Of a DNA stretch of 64,000 bases, positions 21,701 to 31,294 are shown in pieces. The DNA comes from Coenobita brevimanus. Lineage: Eukaryota > Arthropoda > Malacostraca > Decapoda > Coenobitidae. How positions within the stretch are numbered: position 1 is the stretch's first letter; each line of letters starts with the position of its first letter. Below the pieces are notes generated by a model. It was given only the letters and a program-made list of their open reading frames with translations. It had not been told where the DNA came from and did no database searches. The stretch covers positions 37,085,322 to 37,149,321 of the forward strand of contig CM064732.1 of the NCBI GenBank assembly GCA_032717465.1, given 5' to 3'. Made by a program: the position numbers and the translations under genes.

Positions 21701-23965
21701 AATATTGAAGAAACGCTTTAAAATTTTGCTTAAAAAAAGACATATCGTGGACTGGCTGCACGTTCCGTGTCCTGGGTAACATTTGTACAAAATTTTAGCA
21801 TTCGTAACTTTGTGCAACTGGCAGAAATCCATCAAATAAGTTGGGATCTCTCAAGCCCCCACGTGGTGTTCTTGGTTACGAATTTTCACTTGGTGTACGA
21901 AGGGTTAACGTCATCAGGGGTGTCACCAGAGTTTTCAGAGAATTTGAGATACAGCAGCCTCTGAAAGCATTCAACCATGGACTTATGACAATTCAAAAAG
22001 CTCACTCATAGGTTTTTCCTGCCATTACGTTTGATATTGACCCTGATAATAATGATACCAGATTCTAGTAATACTGTATACCTGACAAACCTGTACCAGC
22101 CATTCTTTTCCCTATGACTTCATGTAGGCACAAATAATGTGTGATGTTCCCATTAGGATCAAGTGGTTCTTATATGTTGCTGATTCAGCCCACACCACTG
22201 GATATTCTTTCTTGCACAGCCCTAGATCGAAAGTCGTATTAACATACTCTTGCCCAACTTCTGATGTCCCTTGTTCTGAGAGGCGAAGACATTCTTTGAC
22301 TTGCTTGTTCTGTTATAGGGGCACTGAACATGGGATAGTATCCAAGGGTGGTTAGCGTTTCAGGAGGGTGGCCAGTTGGTGAGATAAATCCACTTAGACT
22401 TGGGACACACTGATCCTTTGCATATAACTACCATATCAAAATCCAAAGGTAGTTATAAGACTGCCAGTCAATGTGGACTGTAACAACCTCATGTGCTGTA
22501 GTACGGGTTGAAGAAAAAGAAGACCCACATCTTTGTCACCCTTGGTAGACTGGAATAGTCTGACTGTCAGTCTCTTTTTAGTTTTGGGTTGTACGAATGG
22601 TTGACTCTCTACAAAGGAGGCAGTCTCACTAGTTACAGCTTGCATGCATATACCCTAGGCACTATTTACTATCCCAGCACCACTCACTTTTGATACTACT
22701 TGGTCAAAATTATCCCAGTCACTACGGTAAACAGAACCTTCTGGTTGATTTTTTACCATGTCAGAGTTACTTAGCAATGAAGTGCTTTGGGAAATAACAT
22801 TAGCTCGGGCAGTTTCAATTTCTAGTGAGTATGAATAGGATTCAGAATACGGTGTGTTCAAAAGGGTGGTCACACTTTTTGATCGAACCAAATGACGAAG
22901 TGTCGTACATAGTGCTTCTTCATTTTGTATAATCTGTTTGTTGCAGCACAACATACATATTGTGAGATGGATAGCGTCAACAGTTCAGTTTTTTCTGAAA
23001 GCTCATTGTCTCCACATATCAAGCCAGTTATAAAGTCCAAGAGCACTGGAGGAAGTTCATTAATGGGATCTAGCTTTCCTGCTCTCGGTGGTCATGGAAT
23101 TTGTTATGCAGCTCTGAATGCCTGGATGATCTTTTCATGCAGATACAAGCTTACTTCTTTGATTCAGTTTTCATTACCTAGTAAATAAGCCGATCTTACA
23201 GTTGTGTCCATAAATGAGGGTGACTCTTGAATTTATCAGGTGCAAAGGCAATGCACTGCCCAATACCATCATCCTTTTCCAGATTGATTCCTATTTTGTT
23301 AACCTACTTCTGTAATCTGGACTACCAAAATCATCTGCTTCCAGTAACTCCTTATATATTTTTGTAAGATCTCGAAATTTGATAACATTTCCAGTTTCAA
23401 CTACTTCTTTCTTGACATGCCTCAAAAATTAGTGCACATGAATTCACATTTGAAATAACTTTAGGTGATATTTCTCTATAGGTATTACACTGTGATGGAG
23501 ATGAAGATGGCAGCTCAGCTTTGATTGTGTCGACTGGATATATACTTTCGTCCACAAATCTCTTGAAAGTGTGCCCCAGCAGCAAAAAGATCTATACCCC
23601 AAATTCTTCGTAGTAATGCTTCGTCCTCTATTTCCCCAGCTATGTCATACCCTTTTCTTTTCCAACTCTCTGATGCAAACATTTTGGGGTACTGTTTTCT
23701 GTTGCGTTTTAAGTACACTACACTGGTTTTGCTGCAAAATATAGTCTCCTGTAAACAGCACTAAATCTTTTCCAGTTCTATGTACGTGAGAGGTATATTC
23801 ACAAGTCTTGATTTCACATTCATTTCGGGCTCCCTTATACTTTCCATTTTTAAATTTTCTTTTGCCTGCTGTATTAGCATGTCTTTTCTTTGAGGATGAA
23901 GGTTTCTGGGATTCCCAAGTAGGATCATCGGCGAGCTCTGACTTGCATTTCGGCAGCGTGGTCAT
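18734..23965 (-). pseudogene. Large multi-copy invertebrate gene of unknown function, PIN-nuclease-like C-terminal region, broken
   Basis: Intronless remnant of about 1,445 codons once the MITE at 21010-21908 is removed. From the N-terminus: a Cys-containing region, ALLRRIWGIDLFAAGAHFQE (near 23600), TTLRHLVRSKSVTTLLN (near 22900), DNFDQVVSKVSGAGIVNSA, TTFDLGLCKKGYPVVWAES, MGTSHIICAYMKS, VMAGKTYE, FLNLIAATKYND...ALFFAYNQQNYARL (near 20800), AIESLANPFIIQRQ, MVCKSRITN, then acidic motifs VDG, TTDR, QEETDTR (19491-19511) and RGSDSDIF (19409-19437), and finally LTEPNIPPAAPNNGCVIGENN and an acidic tail ending at the stop 18734-18736. I recognise this order from a family found in many copies in marine invertebrate genomes, usually unnamed. 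The four acidic clusters resemble a PIN-type metal-dependent nuclease site (inference). At least a dozen stops or frameshifts make it inactive. Confidence 0.75.
21010..21908. mobile_element. TTAA-flanked piggyBac-type MITE inside the multi-copy gene
   Basis: TTAA at 21010-21013 and 21905-21908. Left end CCCTTCATATGCCAGG; right end, reverse complemented, CCCTTCGTACACCAAG. On the minus strand the coding frame reads ...SENSGDTPDD on one side and KAIFKGFTNSLTND on the other, with the TTAA forming the junction codons (Val-Lys), so a single TTAA restores the frame. The 891-bp insert has no transposase. It is unlike the 9669 and 25828 MITEs beyond the first 6 bases. Confidence 0.82.
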
Positions 23966-23970
23966 CAGTT

Positions 23971-25165
23971 AAGCCCAGTTCACACTATCAGGATTTTAGA
24001 CAAGATTTTTGTACCAAAGTGCTTTCGGGGGTTATAGCCTAAAAGCATACAAGGATCATAATGCAACGTGCTAATTTCGCCGACAAGCATAACACAATCT
24101 TAAAGCAAGCAGGGAGAACTGGGAAGGCTCCCCAAATTTTTGAGCATGTTTAAAAACTCCAGGACGGTATCCTAATTTCAAATCCAGGTCATTGAGCATA
24201 GTGTAAGCATTGTGTGAGCCTAATGAAATCAGGTAGAGAGTAACACATGCTTAGTGAAAGCATAGTGCATTTGGCTAGTATCAGCAACTAGCAGGAATGT
24301 CCGGGCGCCCTGAATCAGTACTATGGAATGGAACCCCTTACAGTTGTAGAACTTAGAGCCAGCACTTGTAAGACATTTGATAGCAATGTGCTTTCCGTCA
24401 ATGGATCCAGCACAATGAGGAAAGTTCCATCTGTTTTGAAAGCCTTCAGCCACTGCCTTCCACTCCTCAGGGATTGTATGACATGCCATCAATTCCTCTG
24501 CATATTTTTCTGTCCAGTAGCCAGGTATCTCAGAGTGATGGCCAGTTTCGATCCAGGTTCCCAGACTGGCCTCCAGAAAGTGTCTTTCTTCTCAATCCTG
24601 GGTCCCACACTACCAAGCAACTCTTGAAACATTTCTATGTCCACTCTAAGAGAATTCTCTGGAATCCACTGTGATCTGCACTTAATTCTGCCATTAATTT
24701 CTCATAATGGTCATAGGGTGGTCGTCTTAGAAGCCAGGGCCTGGTTCACACACGTCTTCTTTGCAATCTCTTCTTTCTGCTGTTATTCTCCTTTTTTTCT
24801 CTTTTTCAGTTTCCATCACTAATCTCACCAGATCTTGATCCATTTATGTATTGTCAAGGCTAAGTTCCAATAGCTGTCTATTGTCCAACAGTGCCATAGT
24901 GAGGTCTTCACTGTCCAAGAACCAAAGATAGACTGATGAGAAGTTTATACCCCCAGCACCTGAAATCTCCATCAGACATAGCGCTCACATTTTGTATGCG
25001 CGGTATTATCGTGTAGAGCATACAATGAGCACAGTTAGATTGCGACGCAATCGTGCTTTATCGCACACTAGCGGCGCGATTCCAGCTCAATCGCCTTACA
25101 AGCGGCATATAAGCATAGTAAAAGTGTTTCCCAGTCGCATATTAGCGTAGTGTAACTGCAGTGCA
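23971..25165 (-). mobile_element. PIF/Harbinger element (boundaries tentative)
   Basis: Contains a decayed Harbinger nuclease gene. Candidate ends are GCCCAGTTCACACTATC at 23973 and, reverse complemented, CTGCAGTTACACTACGC ending near 25165; only the CAGTT and ACACTA blocks match. TAA occurs at both borders, consistent with the 3-bp target preference of this superfamily. The 24970-25165 part has repeated CGCATATTAGC-like segments and no coding content. Confidence 0.45.
24229..24845 (-). pseudogene. PIF/Harbinger nuclease (DDE_Tnp_4-type), degenerate
   Basis: From the start near 24845 (MDQDLVRLVMETEKEK) the frames give FQELLGSVGPRIEKKDTFWR, EPGSKLAITLRYLATG (near 24530-24580), then, in 24492-24229, EEWKAVAEGFQNRWNFPHCA followed by GSIDGKHIAIKC, SGSKFYNCKGFHSIVL and a degraded VADTS. 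In this family the Asp of IDGKH and the Asp after the FHSI block are catalytic; the first is retained, the second region reads LVADTSQ. Stops near 24505 and 24780 and frame changes are present. The usual third acidic residue region is missing because the sequence ends at 24229. It sits directly upstream of the first retained Met of the multi-copy gene. Confidence 0.75.
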
Positions 25166-25554
25166 ATAATAACGTGTGACGTCAGGGCGTCAAAACTTTA
25201 CAGACTGTTAGGATTCCTCGCAATTTTGACCTATTTCCAAGCGTAACATAATCCTCTATGAAAATCGTGAATATGTGAACTGCACTTGAGTCAACATCTG
25301 TAAATAATAAATTATACAATTAATTATATAAAAATTCAACAGTTTTACATATTCGTGAAATTAAATCACAGAGGATAATAACTTGTTTGGATAAAAATGT
25401 CTTTATGCAACTAGCCAATGTTAGCACAACAACAGATGAAATACAACAATAGATGCAATTTTCATTTGAAGACTAGGTAAAAATGGAGATTATTCTTTTG
25501 ATTAAAGCAGTTCTCGGTACCAAATATTAGTTTGTTAATATCACAGTATGTTAT
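25166..25554. other. AT-rich spacer with a palindrome
   Basis: Non-coding. Holds an imperfect inverted repeat of about 35-bp arms: ATAATCCTCTATGAAAATCG at 25249 pairs with the region ending AATCACAGAGGATAATAA at about 25382, sharing ACGAATATGT-like cores. Nothing else recognised. Confidence 0.6.
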
Positions 25555-26789
25555 GGTATTGTTATTACAAGGAGATGGGTATGGGTAATTTTTAGCTGAA
25601 TTTCATGGTTCCAATACAATTCTGTGTCATGCAGGAAGTCATATTCATCAGAGGCAATTAAATATTGAGGGGAAAATTTTTTGGTTACTGTGAAGAAAGC
25701 TAGCTCAATTTTCCAGGCTGGGTTATCCCATCACCATGAGACATGTTTCAATACATAGGTAGCTTATATCCTGTGAAATCACATAGGACAGAATAAAGAT
25801 AACTAATGTTCTATATCCCTTTTGGTTTTAACCCACCCCATCCCGGCAGATTTTTCACCAATGACCTCCCCCAATACTGGCATATTTTTTATTTATTTTT
25901 TTTTTTGGCTAAAACCTCCGCTTTTTATGAGAAGCATCGGAAATTCATAGAGAAATTGCTCATCCAAGCTTAAAAATGCTGTTACAGGTGACCCTACCCT
26001 CACCTGGCACCGTGTCCTATCAAGCCTGGCTCCAGAGACGCTTTCTATGGGAGGGGTAACTATTCCAAATCACTCAGTATAGGTAGATATTTATTTATTT
26101 GGTGCGAATTTATATGTAGTACAAGAGTATATTGGTTTTCACACAGTAATATAGGCGATATAAGAGTTGTTTCACTCACCAAACACATCAACATACTGCA
26201 CCTTTTTGACAACATTACCTGCTCATCACTTCTGATCGTTTTTTCCTCTAACACCACGTAAACCATCTCCTCCACACTGTCATCGATTGGAGAATCACTC
26301 TCGCCTTGAATTTCATACCGTGGCACGACATGTCTTTACTGGCCAGGTCACAGGTAACAGCTGAGTTGCTGAGACAATGGCATATGAGGGGGGGAGGTCA
26401 CGGGGGGTAAGGCATTGTCCCCACCTGGCCTCGGGTAGAGGAAGGTGTCCCGTGTATATGTACCAAAAATCATGCACAAAATTAGAAAAATGTGCAAATG
26501 ATTGATCTTGCAATTGCAGGGCATTTATAAACGTCAACGGGAGTCACAGTGACAAAACGTTCAGGGCATATGTACGTCAATGGGATGCGGCGGGTTAATG
26601 TGAAAGTAATTATTTCCCATGTCGGACAAAGAATAAATGTGGCTTTCGGGCCGCCACAGGTGAATCCTGAAATTTTAGAGTAAAGGAAAGTAAACTTGTT
26701 ATTTAGGGCTTGCCAAACTAATGAAAAAAACAGAGTGAAAAAAAATTGGAGGAGGGCGGAGCACATGGATCCTACCTGGCTCCCGGCCT
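25555..26789 (-). repeat. Right long inverted repeat, interrupted by a MITE
   Basis: Reverse complement of 17685-18161 once the TTAA MITE at 25828-26598 is removed (about 468 bp left). The outer end is CTACCTGGCTCCCGGCCTAA at 26770-26789. Confidence 0.88.
25828..26598 (-). mobile_element. piggyBac-type MITE, copy 2, with a proven empty site
   Basis: TTAA at 25828-25831 and 26595-26598, enclosing 763 bp. It is the reverse-complement homologue of 9669-10418; ends CCCACCCCATCCCGG and GCGGCGGG. The paralogous left inverted repeat is continuous across a single TTAA (17880-17883) at the same point, so the TTAA duplication is directly demonstrated. A minus frame (26326-26060) starting MPRYEIQGESDSPIDDSVEE looks like an acidic transposase N-terminus, again implying internal deletion of a larger element. 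Confidence 0.9.
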
Positions 26790-26819
26790 AAGTGGGGAAT
26801 GCATTACTTACAGATTTAC

Positions 26820-29075
26820 ATCAATCACCTTAACCTGTCCTATCACTCCAGTAAGGTCTGGGAATCCTCCCAAGAAGCATTGGCTGTGGCACTTTGGGGC
26901 TGCTGATTGGAAGGCCCTCAGATACTACTTTGATTTTCCCTGGAATGATTACTGTTTCCATGGCCGGGAGCCATCTTATTCTCCCTTGCGTATTGCAGAG
27001 GTTACTCTTTTGTCATGGAAGAGTACATTCCATTCTCATATCCTGTGTTCTGACGCAAAAAATCTTGGTTTATTTACACTTATTCTAATGCTACCAACAA
27101 CAAGGAAAGGGCCTACAAAAGATACCAGAGCCAACCCACCCTAAATCTCATCTCTATTATGTTTCTGCCTGGAATCATGCTAAGCCTGTTCTTCGTTCTG
27201 CTAAGATAATTTCATTCGTATTAAATGCTCTGAACTCTCCAACTCAAATTCTTCCCACTCCTTCTGGCACCTTGCCAAAATCTTCCTAACAACTCTATCT
27301 CGTCATCCTTCCCTCCTCTTTACCACTCTGATGGCTCTGTAGCTATTTCTTCTACTGATAAAGCAGAACTTTCTGCTGAGACTTTCTCCTCCAAATCCTT
27401 CTTAGATGATTCCCGTGCTATTCCTCCATCACTTCCCCCCCTCCTCTGATTTTCTCACGGCTGACATTGAAATGTCTTCATCTGATGTATTTTCTGCAAT
27501 CATTGGCCTTAATATCAACAAGAAATACGGGTCGGATGGAGTCTCTCCTGTTGTCCTCAAGAAACTCTCTGATGGGGTCTCTCCTGTTGTCCTCAAGAAC
27601 TGTGCTTCTGTGCTTACACATTGCCAATGCAAATCTTCTGCCTTTGTCTGCTAAACTGTACCTTTCTTTCTTGCTGGATGTTTGCTCTCATTCAGCCTGT
27701 CCCAAAGAAGGGTGATCATTCCCATCCTTCTAACTATCGTCCATTTGTTTTAACATCCCGTATTTCAATCTCTATTTTTTAAATTAATTCTTAAATAAAG
27801 AAAAATTAAAGCATCTTTCCTGTCACAACCTTCTTTCTGATAGTCAGTGTGGGTTCTACCAAGGATGCTCCACTGGCGATCTCACCTTCCTTTCAGACTC
27901 TGGTCATCCTCCTTTCGGGGCTTTTACGAAAGATTTGCCATGGCATTTGATATCTCAAAGGCTTTCGACTGAGTATGGCATAAATCGTTAATGTACAAAT
28001 TGCCCTCTTACGGTTTCAGTCCTTCTATCTGTGCCTTCATCTCTAGCTTCCTTTCTGGCCGTTCTATAGCTGCTGTTCTAGACTGCCACCGTTCATCTCC
28101 TAAACCTATCAATAGTGGTGTTCTTCGGGGTTCTGTCCTGTCACTAGCTCTCTTACTTCTATTCATCAATGACCTAACCTGTGCATCTAACCCTATCCAT
28201 TTGTACACTGATCACACCACTCTTCACCTTTCTATTTGCTTCCCGCACACCAAATGTCTGACTTGGCTTATATCTCTGATTGGGGTAAAAGTAATCTTGT
28301 TCCTAATGCATCAAAAACTCACTTCTTATGTCGTTCAACTCGTCAAAATCTTCTACGGGAGTATCCTCTAATTTTTTAACAATATTCAGCTCAATCCTGC
28401 ATCATCTTTAAACATACTTGGGGTTTCATTCTGTCGAGTTTTATCTTGGGAAGATCATAATACTTCATTTGTAAAGTCTGCTTGCAAGAGATTAGGTGTG
28501 CTAAGCCAGCTCCGTGCCTCATTTACCCCTGCACAGTTGCTGAATCTATACATGGGTTTTATTTGCCTCTGTGTAGAGTACAACTCTCATGTGTGAGAAA
28601 GTTCCTCACATAATGCTCTTCTCATCAAGATGGAGTCAAAGGCTTTTCGTTTTATTAACTCTCCTCCTCTTACTGGTTCCCTTCAACCTCTGTCTCTTCA
28701 CTGCATCTTTATCTCTTTTCAATCGTTACTTCAGTGGCCATTGCTCCTCTAGCCTCTCTGCTTGCATCCCACCACCACTTTGGTGGGCAGATAGCAGCTG
28801 TCTAGCAACAAACTCTCATCCCTTTTCTGTCCAGCTCTCTAATGCAAGAGTTAACCGCTACTCCCACTCCTTCATGTATGCAACAGGTCAGCTCTGGAAC
28901 TGTCTTCCTCTATCTGTATTTCTTACTGTCTGAGACCTCAGTCTTTGAAACACAGCGTGTCCAGGCATCTCCAAACGAACAGATCTTGAATTTGACCCTC
29001 CTATCTTTTTTTCTTTTTTTCTTGGAGGTAACAATCTCACAGGCTTCTGACTTTTGGTTCATTCTTCCATGCATA
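26820..29075 (+). mobile_element. LINE family A, copy B (5'-truncated, heavily decayed)
   Basis: Follows copy A from the end of the endonuclease (PPKKHWLWHFGAADWKALR, near 26870) through RT motifs in broken frames: DVFSAIIGLNINKKYGSDG (near 27490), SGVLRGSVLSLALLLLFIND (near 28115) and PIHLYTDHTTLHLS (near 28195), where the catalytic YADD has become YTDH. There is a small internal duplication near 27540-27600 (DGVSPVVLK twice). It ends at CATTCTTCCATGCATA followed by a short A-run at 29076-29084, matching copy A's 3' end. Clearly older than copies A and C. Confidence 0.88.
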
Positions 29076-29124
29076 AAAAAAAAATCCTTGCTGATAGCAT
29101 CGAGGACCCTCAATGTTTACTGTT

Positions 29125-29530
29125 TCTAATGCTGAGGAATAGTTTTGTAAGACCAAGCAAGCTGAAGCCTCATTTGATGACAATCCTCCTTACTTTCTTC
29201 AAGCACTGTGACAATAATCTGAGGAAACAGAACCTCGGTTATATAAAGAGAGTGGCACTTTTCAGCAACAGAACATGAGTGCAGGTGAAGCATCATATCA
29301 GGCTTTTCCTGAAACAGCAAAAGGGAAGAAGGCCCACACGATTGGTGAAACTTTAACCTGTCGATCTTGGCTATATTTTGACTCTGCCCACTCCCACATG
29401 CGGGTGAAATTCGCAAAATTGCCGGTTCTCAAGACTTATATCTCCACTAATATCAGAACTAGAACATTCAATAAACAAACAAAAACTCACCAATCCTTCA
29501 TCTTTCCACTGCAAATAATCCCTGAAGGCC
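29125..29530 (+). pseudogene. ZBED-type hAT transposase, N-terminal part
   Basis: Frames read NSFVRPSKLKPHL (end of a BED-finger-like region in this family), RKQNLGYIKRVALF, then EASYQAFPETAKGKKAHTIG followed by ETL, and KFAKLPVLKTYIS, ending HQSFIFPLQI near 29520. In ZBED5/FAM200-like hAT proteins these blocks occur in this order just before the first catalytic Asp segment. The matching C-terminal part starts at about 34067, so the gene is split by roughly 4.5 kb. Several frame changes and a stop at 29276 show it is dead. Starts immediately downstream of LINE copy B. Confidence 0.6.
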
Positions 29531-29554
29531 AGGCGCTGATAATGAGGAACTAGG

Positions 29555-30140
29555 TGATGAATGAGTGTAACATTGTGCTGTGCACTGCCCATGTCCCAAG
29601 GCGTGCTTGCGTCTCTGGATCAGGCGTGTTGGCTAACCAAGCGTCTCCCCGCCTCTGCCACTTCCCCAGGTGCATCACTACACCCCCCCCCCCGACCCGA
29701 CACTTCCCCACACTTCGCACCATTTCTCCACCACTGTCATGTCTTGCATTCATCGGCACTCTTCCCTGTATGTGCAGCTCGGAAAATTCGCACAATATCC
29801 TACCTATTCCAGACAGGTTAGGCTGTGCACAATGGTGTGTGGGGGATGAGGCAAAAAGGGCCACAAACTTCACTGTAGCTGCACTTACAATACAAAACAC
29901 TTATCAGCGTAAAGCAATCATCATAACTTCACTTATAACTTATTTTCTTTGGAATAGTATCTCTTATGATACAGCTTACTTCTCTGACTTCATACTTTAA
30001 TACAGTTACAGTATACAAATCACTCCCTTACATTTCTAATTTCTTGGTTATACTTTTCAATAGCCATATTTCTATTGGTTAGCTCCATGATGCTCTTATT
30101 GTTAGTCGCGTTTTCTTTCTTGAATTCTTTCTTGTTTAGT
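29555..30140. other. Unassigned stretch
   Basis: Overlapping ORFs (29554-30000, 29561-29821, 29900-29550) have Pro/His-rich composition and no motif I know. I see no terminal repeats. Confidence 0.5.
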
Positions 30141-30529
30141 TGTGGAAGGCACTTCTACCTTTCAGAATTAACCGATTCTGATCAAACCTGGATACAATGA
30201 CCAGCCTATGATCATGTTGTGTCCGCAAGGTTTTGGTTGCAAGGTAACTAATCATTGCCTAGCAACGGACAAAAAAAAAAAAAAAAAACTTTCTTTGTTC
30301 ATACTTTTCTCGTTTTGAGCTGTAGAAGCCTTACTGATGAGTGTAGAAAGGTCTGACTTCTTTAACTGTAATCTTGAGATCATTCCCTATTGGAAATGTT
30401 CCATCGATTTTTCCCCTCTTTCTTCTAGTTTTCGAGTGACAACCCTGCGAAGATTGGCATCAGTGTCCCTAGTAACCAGCACCGTTTTCAAAAGTGCCCT
30501 CCTAGTTCACCAACGGCTCAGTGAAACTG

Positions 30530-31115
30530 AATGAACCTGTTCATGCTTATAGACATTGACAAGTACTACAACTTTTTATGTACACCTCCATGCTACATTG
30601 GCCAGGTCAGGGGTCAAAGGTCATCAGATGTGACAATGGTGAAAATAGCTAAAATCGCGACTATGCTGGCACGAAATGCTAAGGCTCTGAAGATTATTAA
30701 GCCAGGGCCATGATTCTTGGTTGGAAGATTGCACTGGAGTACCTCCACACAGAAATGACGTTTAGTGTCGAAACTCTCTTCTAGTCACTAGCAGTGCCAC
30801 CTAGAACTTGTACCTTTGGTGGGCCATTCTGCGAATTTCAAGTTCCTTAGCTCCACAGTGGGTGGATGAAACTTTGCATGATTATAGACGTTAATGAGTA
30901 CTACAAGTGAACTTGCACATGCATGACCTATATCTGCCAGGCCCAGGGTCAAAGGTCATCGGTTGAGGAAAATATGATAAACAATATAAGTACGACCTTC
31001 GTCACACGAAATGTTAAGGCTCCGAAGATTATTAAGCCAGGGCCATGATTCTTGGGTGGAATATTGGACTGAAGCACCTCCATATGGAAACGACTTTTAA
31101 TATCAAAACTCACTT
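30530..31115 (+). repeat. Two direct repeats of about 230-260 bp
   Basis: Units at about 30535-30790 and 30880-31115. Shared blocks: TTATAGAC-TTA/GACA, AGTACTACAA, GGTCAAAGGTCATC, CACGAAATG-TAAGGCTC, GAAGATTATTAAGCCAGGGC and ATGATTCTTGG. Each carries one GGGTCAAAGGTCA. A poly(A) run (30270-30289) lies upstream. No coding content. Confidence 0.88.
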
Positions 31116-31294
31116 CAGTCACTGACAAAGTCTGGTCTTCTTAGAGCTGGCCATCATCACCTACCGACTTGTTTCACTTGTTGTTAGTTCACTTATTTGA
31201 ACTGGAGCACTTTTTCTATATACACACACACTTTCCGCACATTATATACACACACCATTATATACACTGTTTACGAAGCTTTGTACACCTGTGC

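Larger units (their letters stand above)
17685..26789 (-). mobile_element. Putative novel DNA transposon with ~475-bp inverted repeats around a multi-copy PIN-like gene
   Basis: Long inverted repeats (17685-18161 and 25555-26789) flank a decayed intronless gene (18734-23965, minus). The outer ends read TTAG-CC-GGAGCC-GGTAG on both sides when read inwards. With nested insertions removed (MITEs at 21010 and 25828, Harbinger at about 23971-25165) the unit would be roughly 6.2-6.3 kb. No direct target duplication is evident outside the ends (GTACAA on the left, GTGGGG on the right). That the repeats and gene form one mobile unit is inference from symmetry and needs other genomic copies to confirm. 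Confidence 0.5.

Noticed and set aside
29550..30000. A host gene in the Pro/His-rich ORFs near 29.6 kb
   Set aside because: No domain, codon pattern or splice structure supports it, and the region lies inside the insertion that split the hAT gene.
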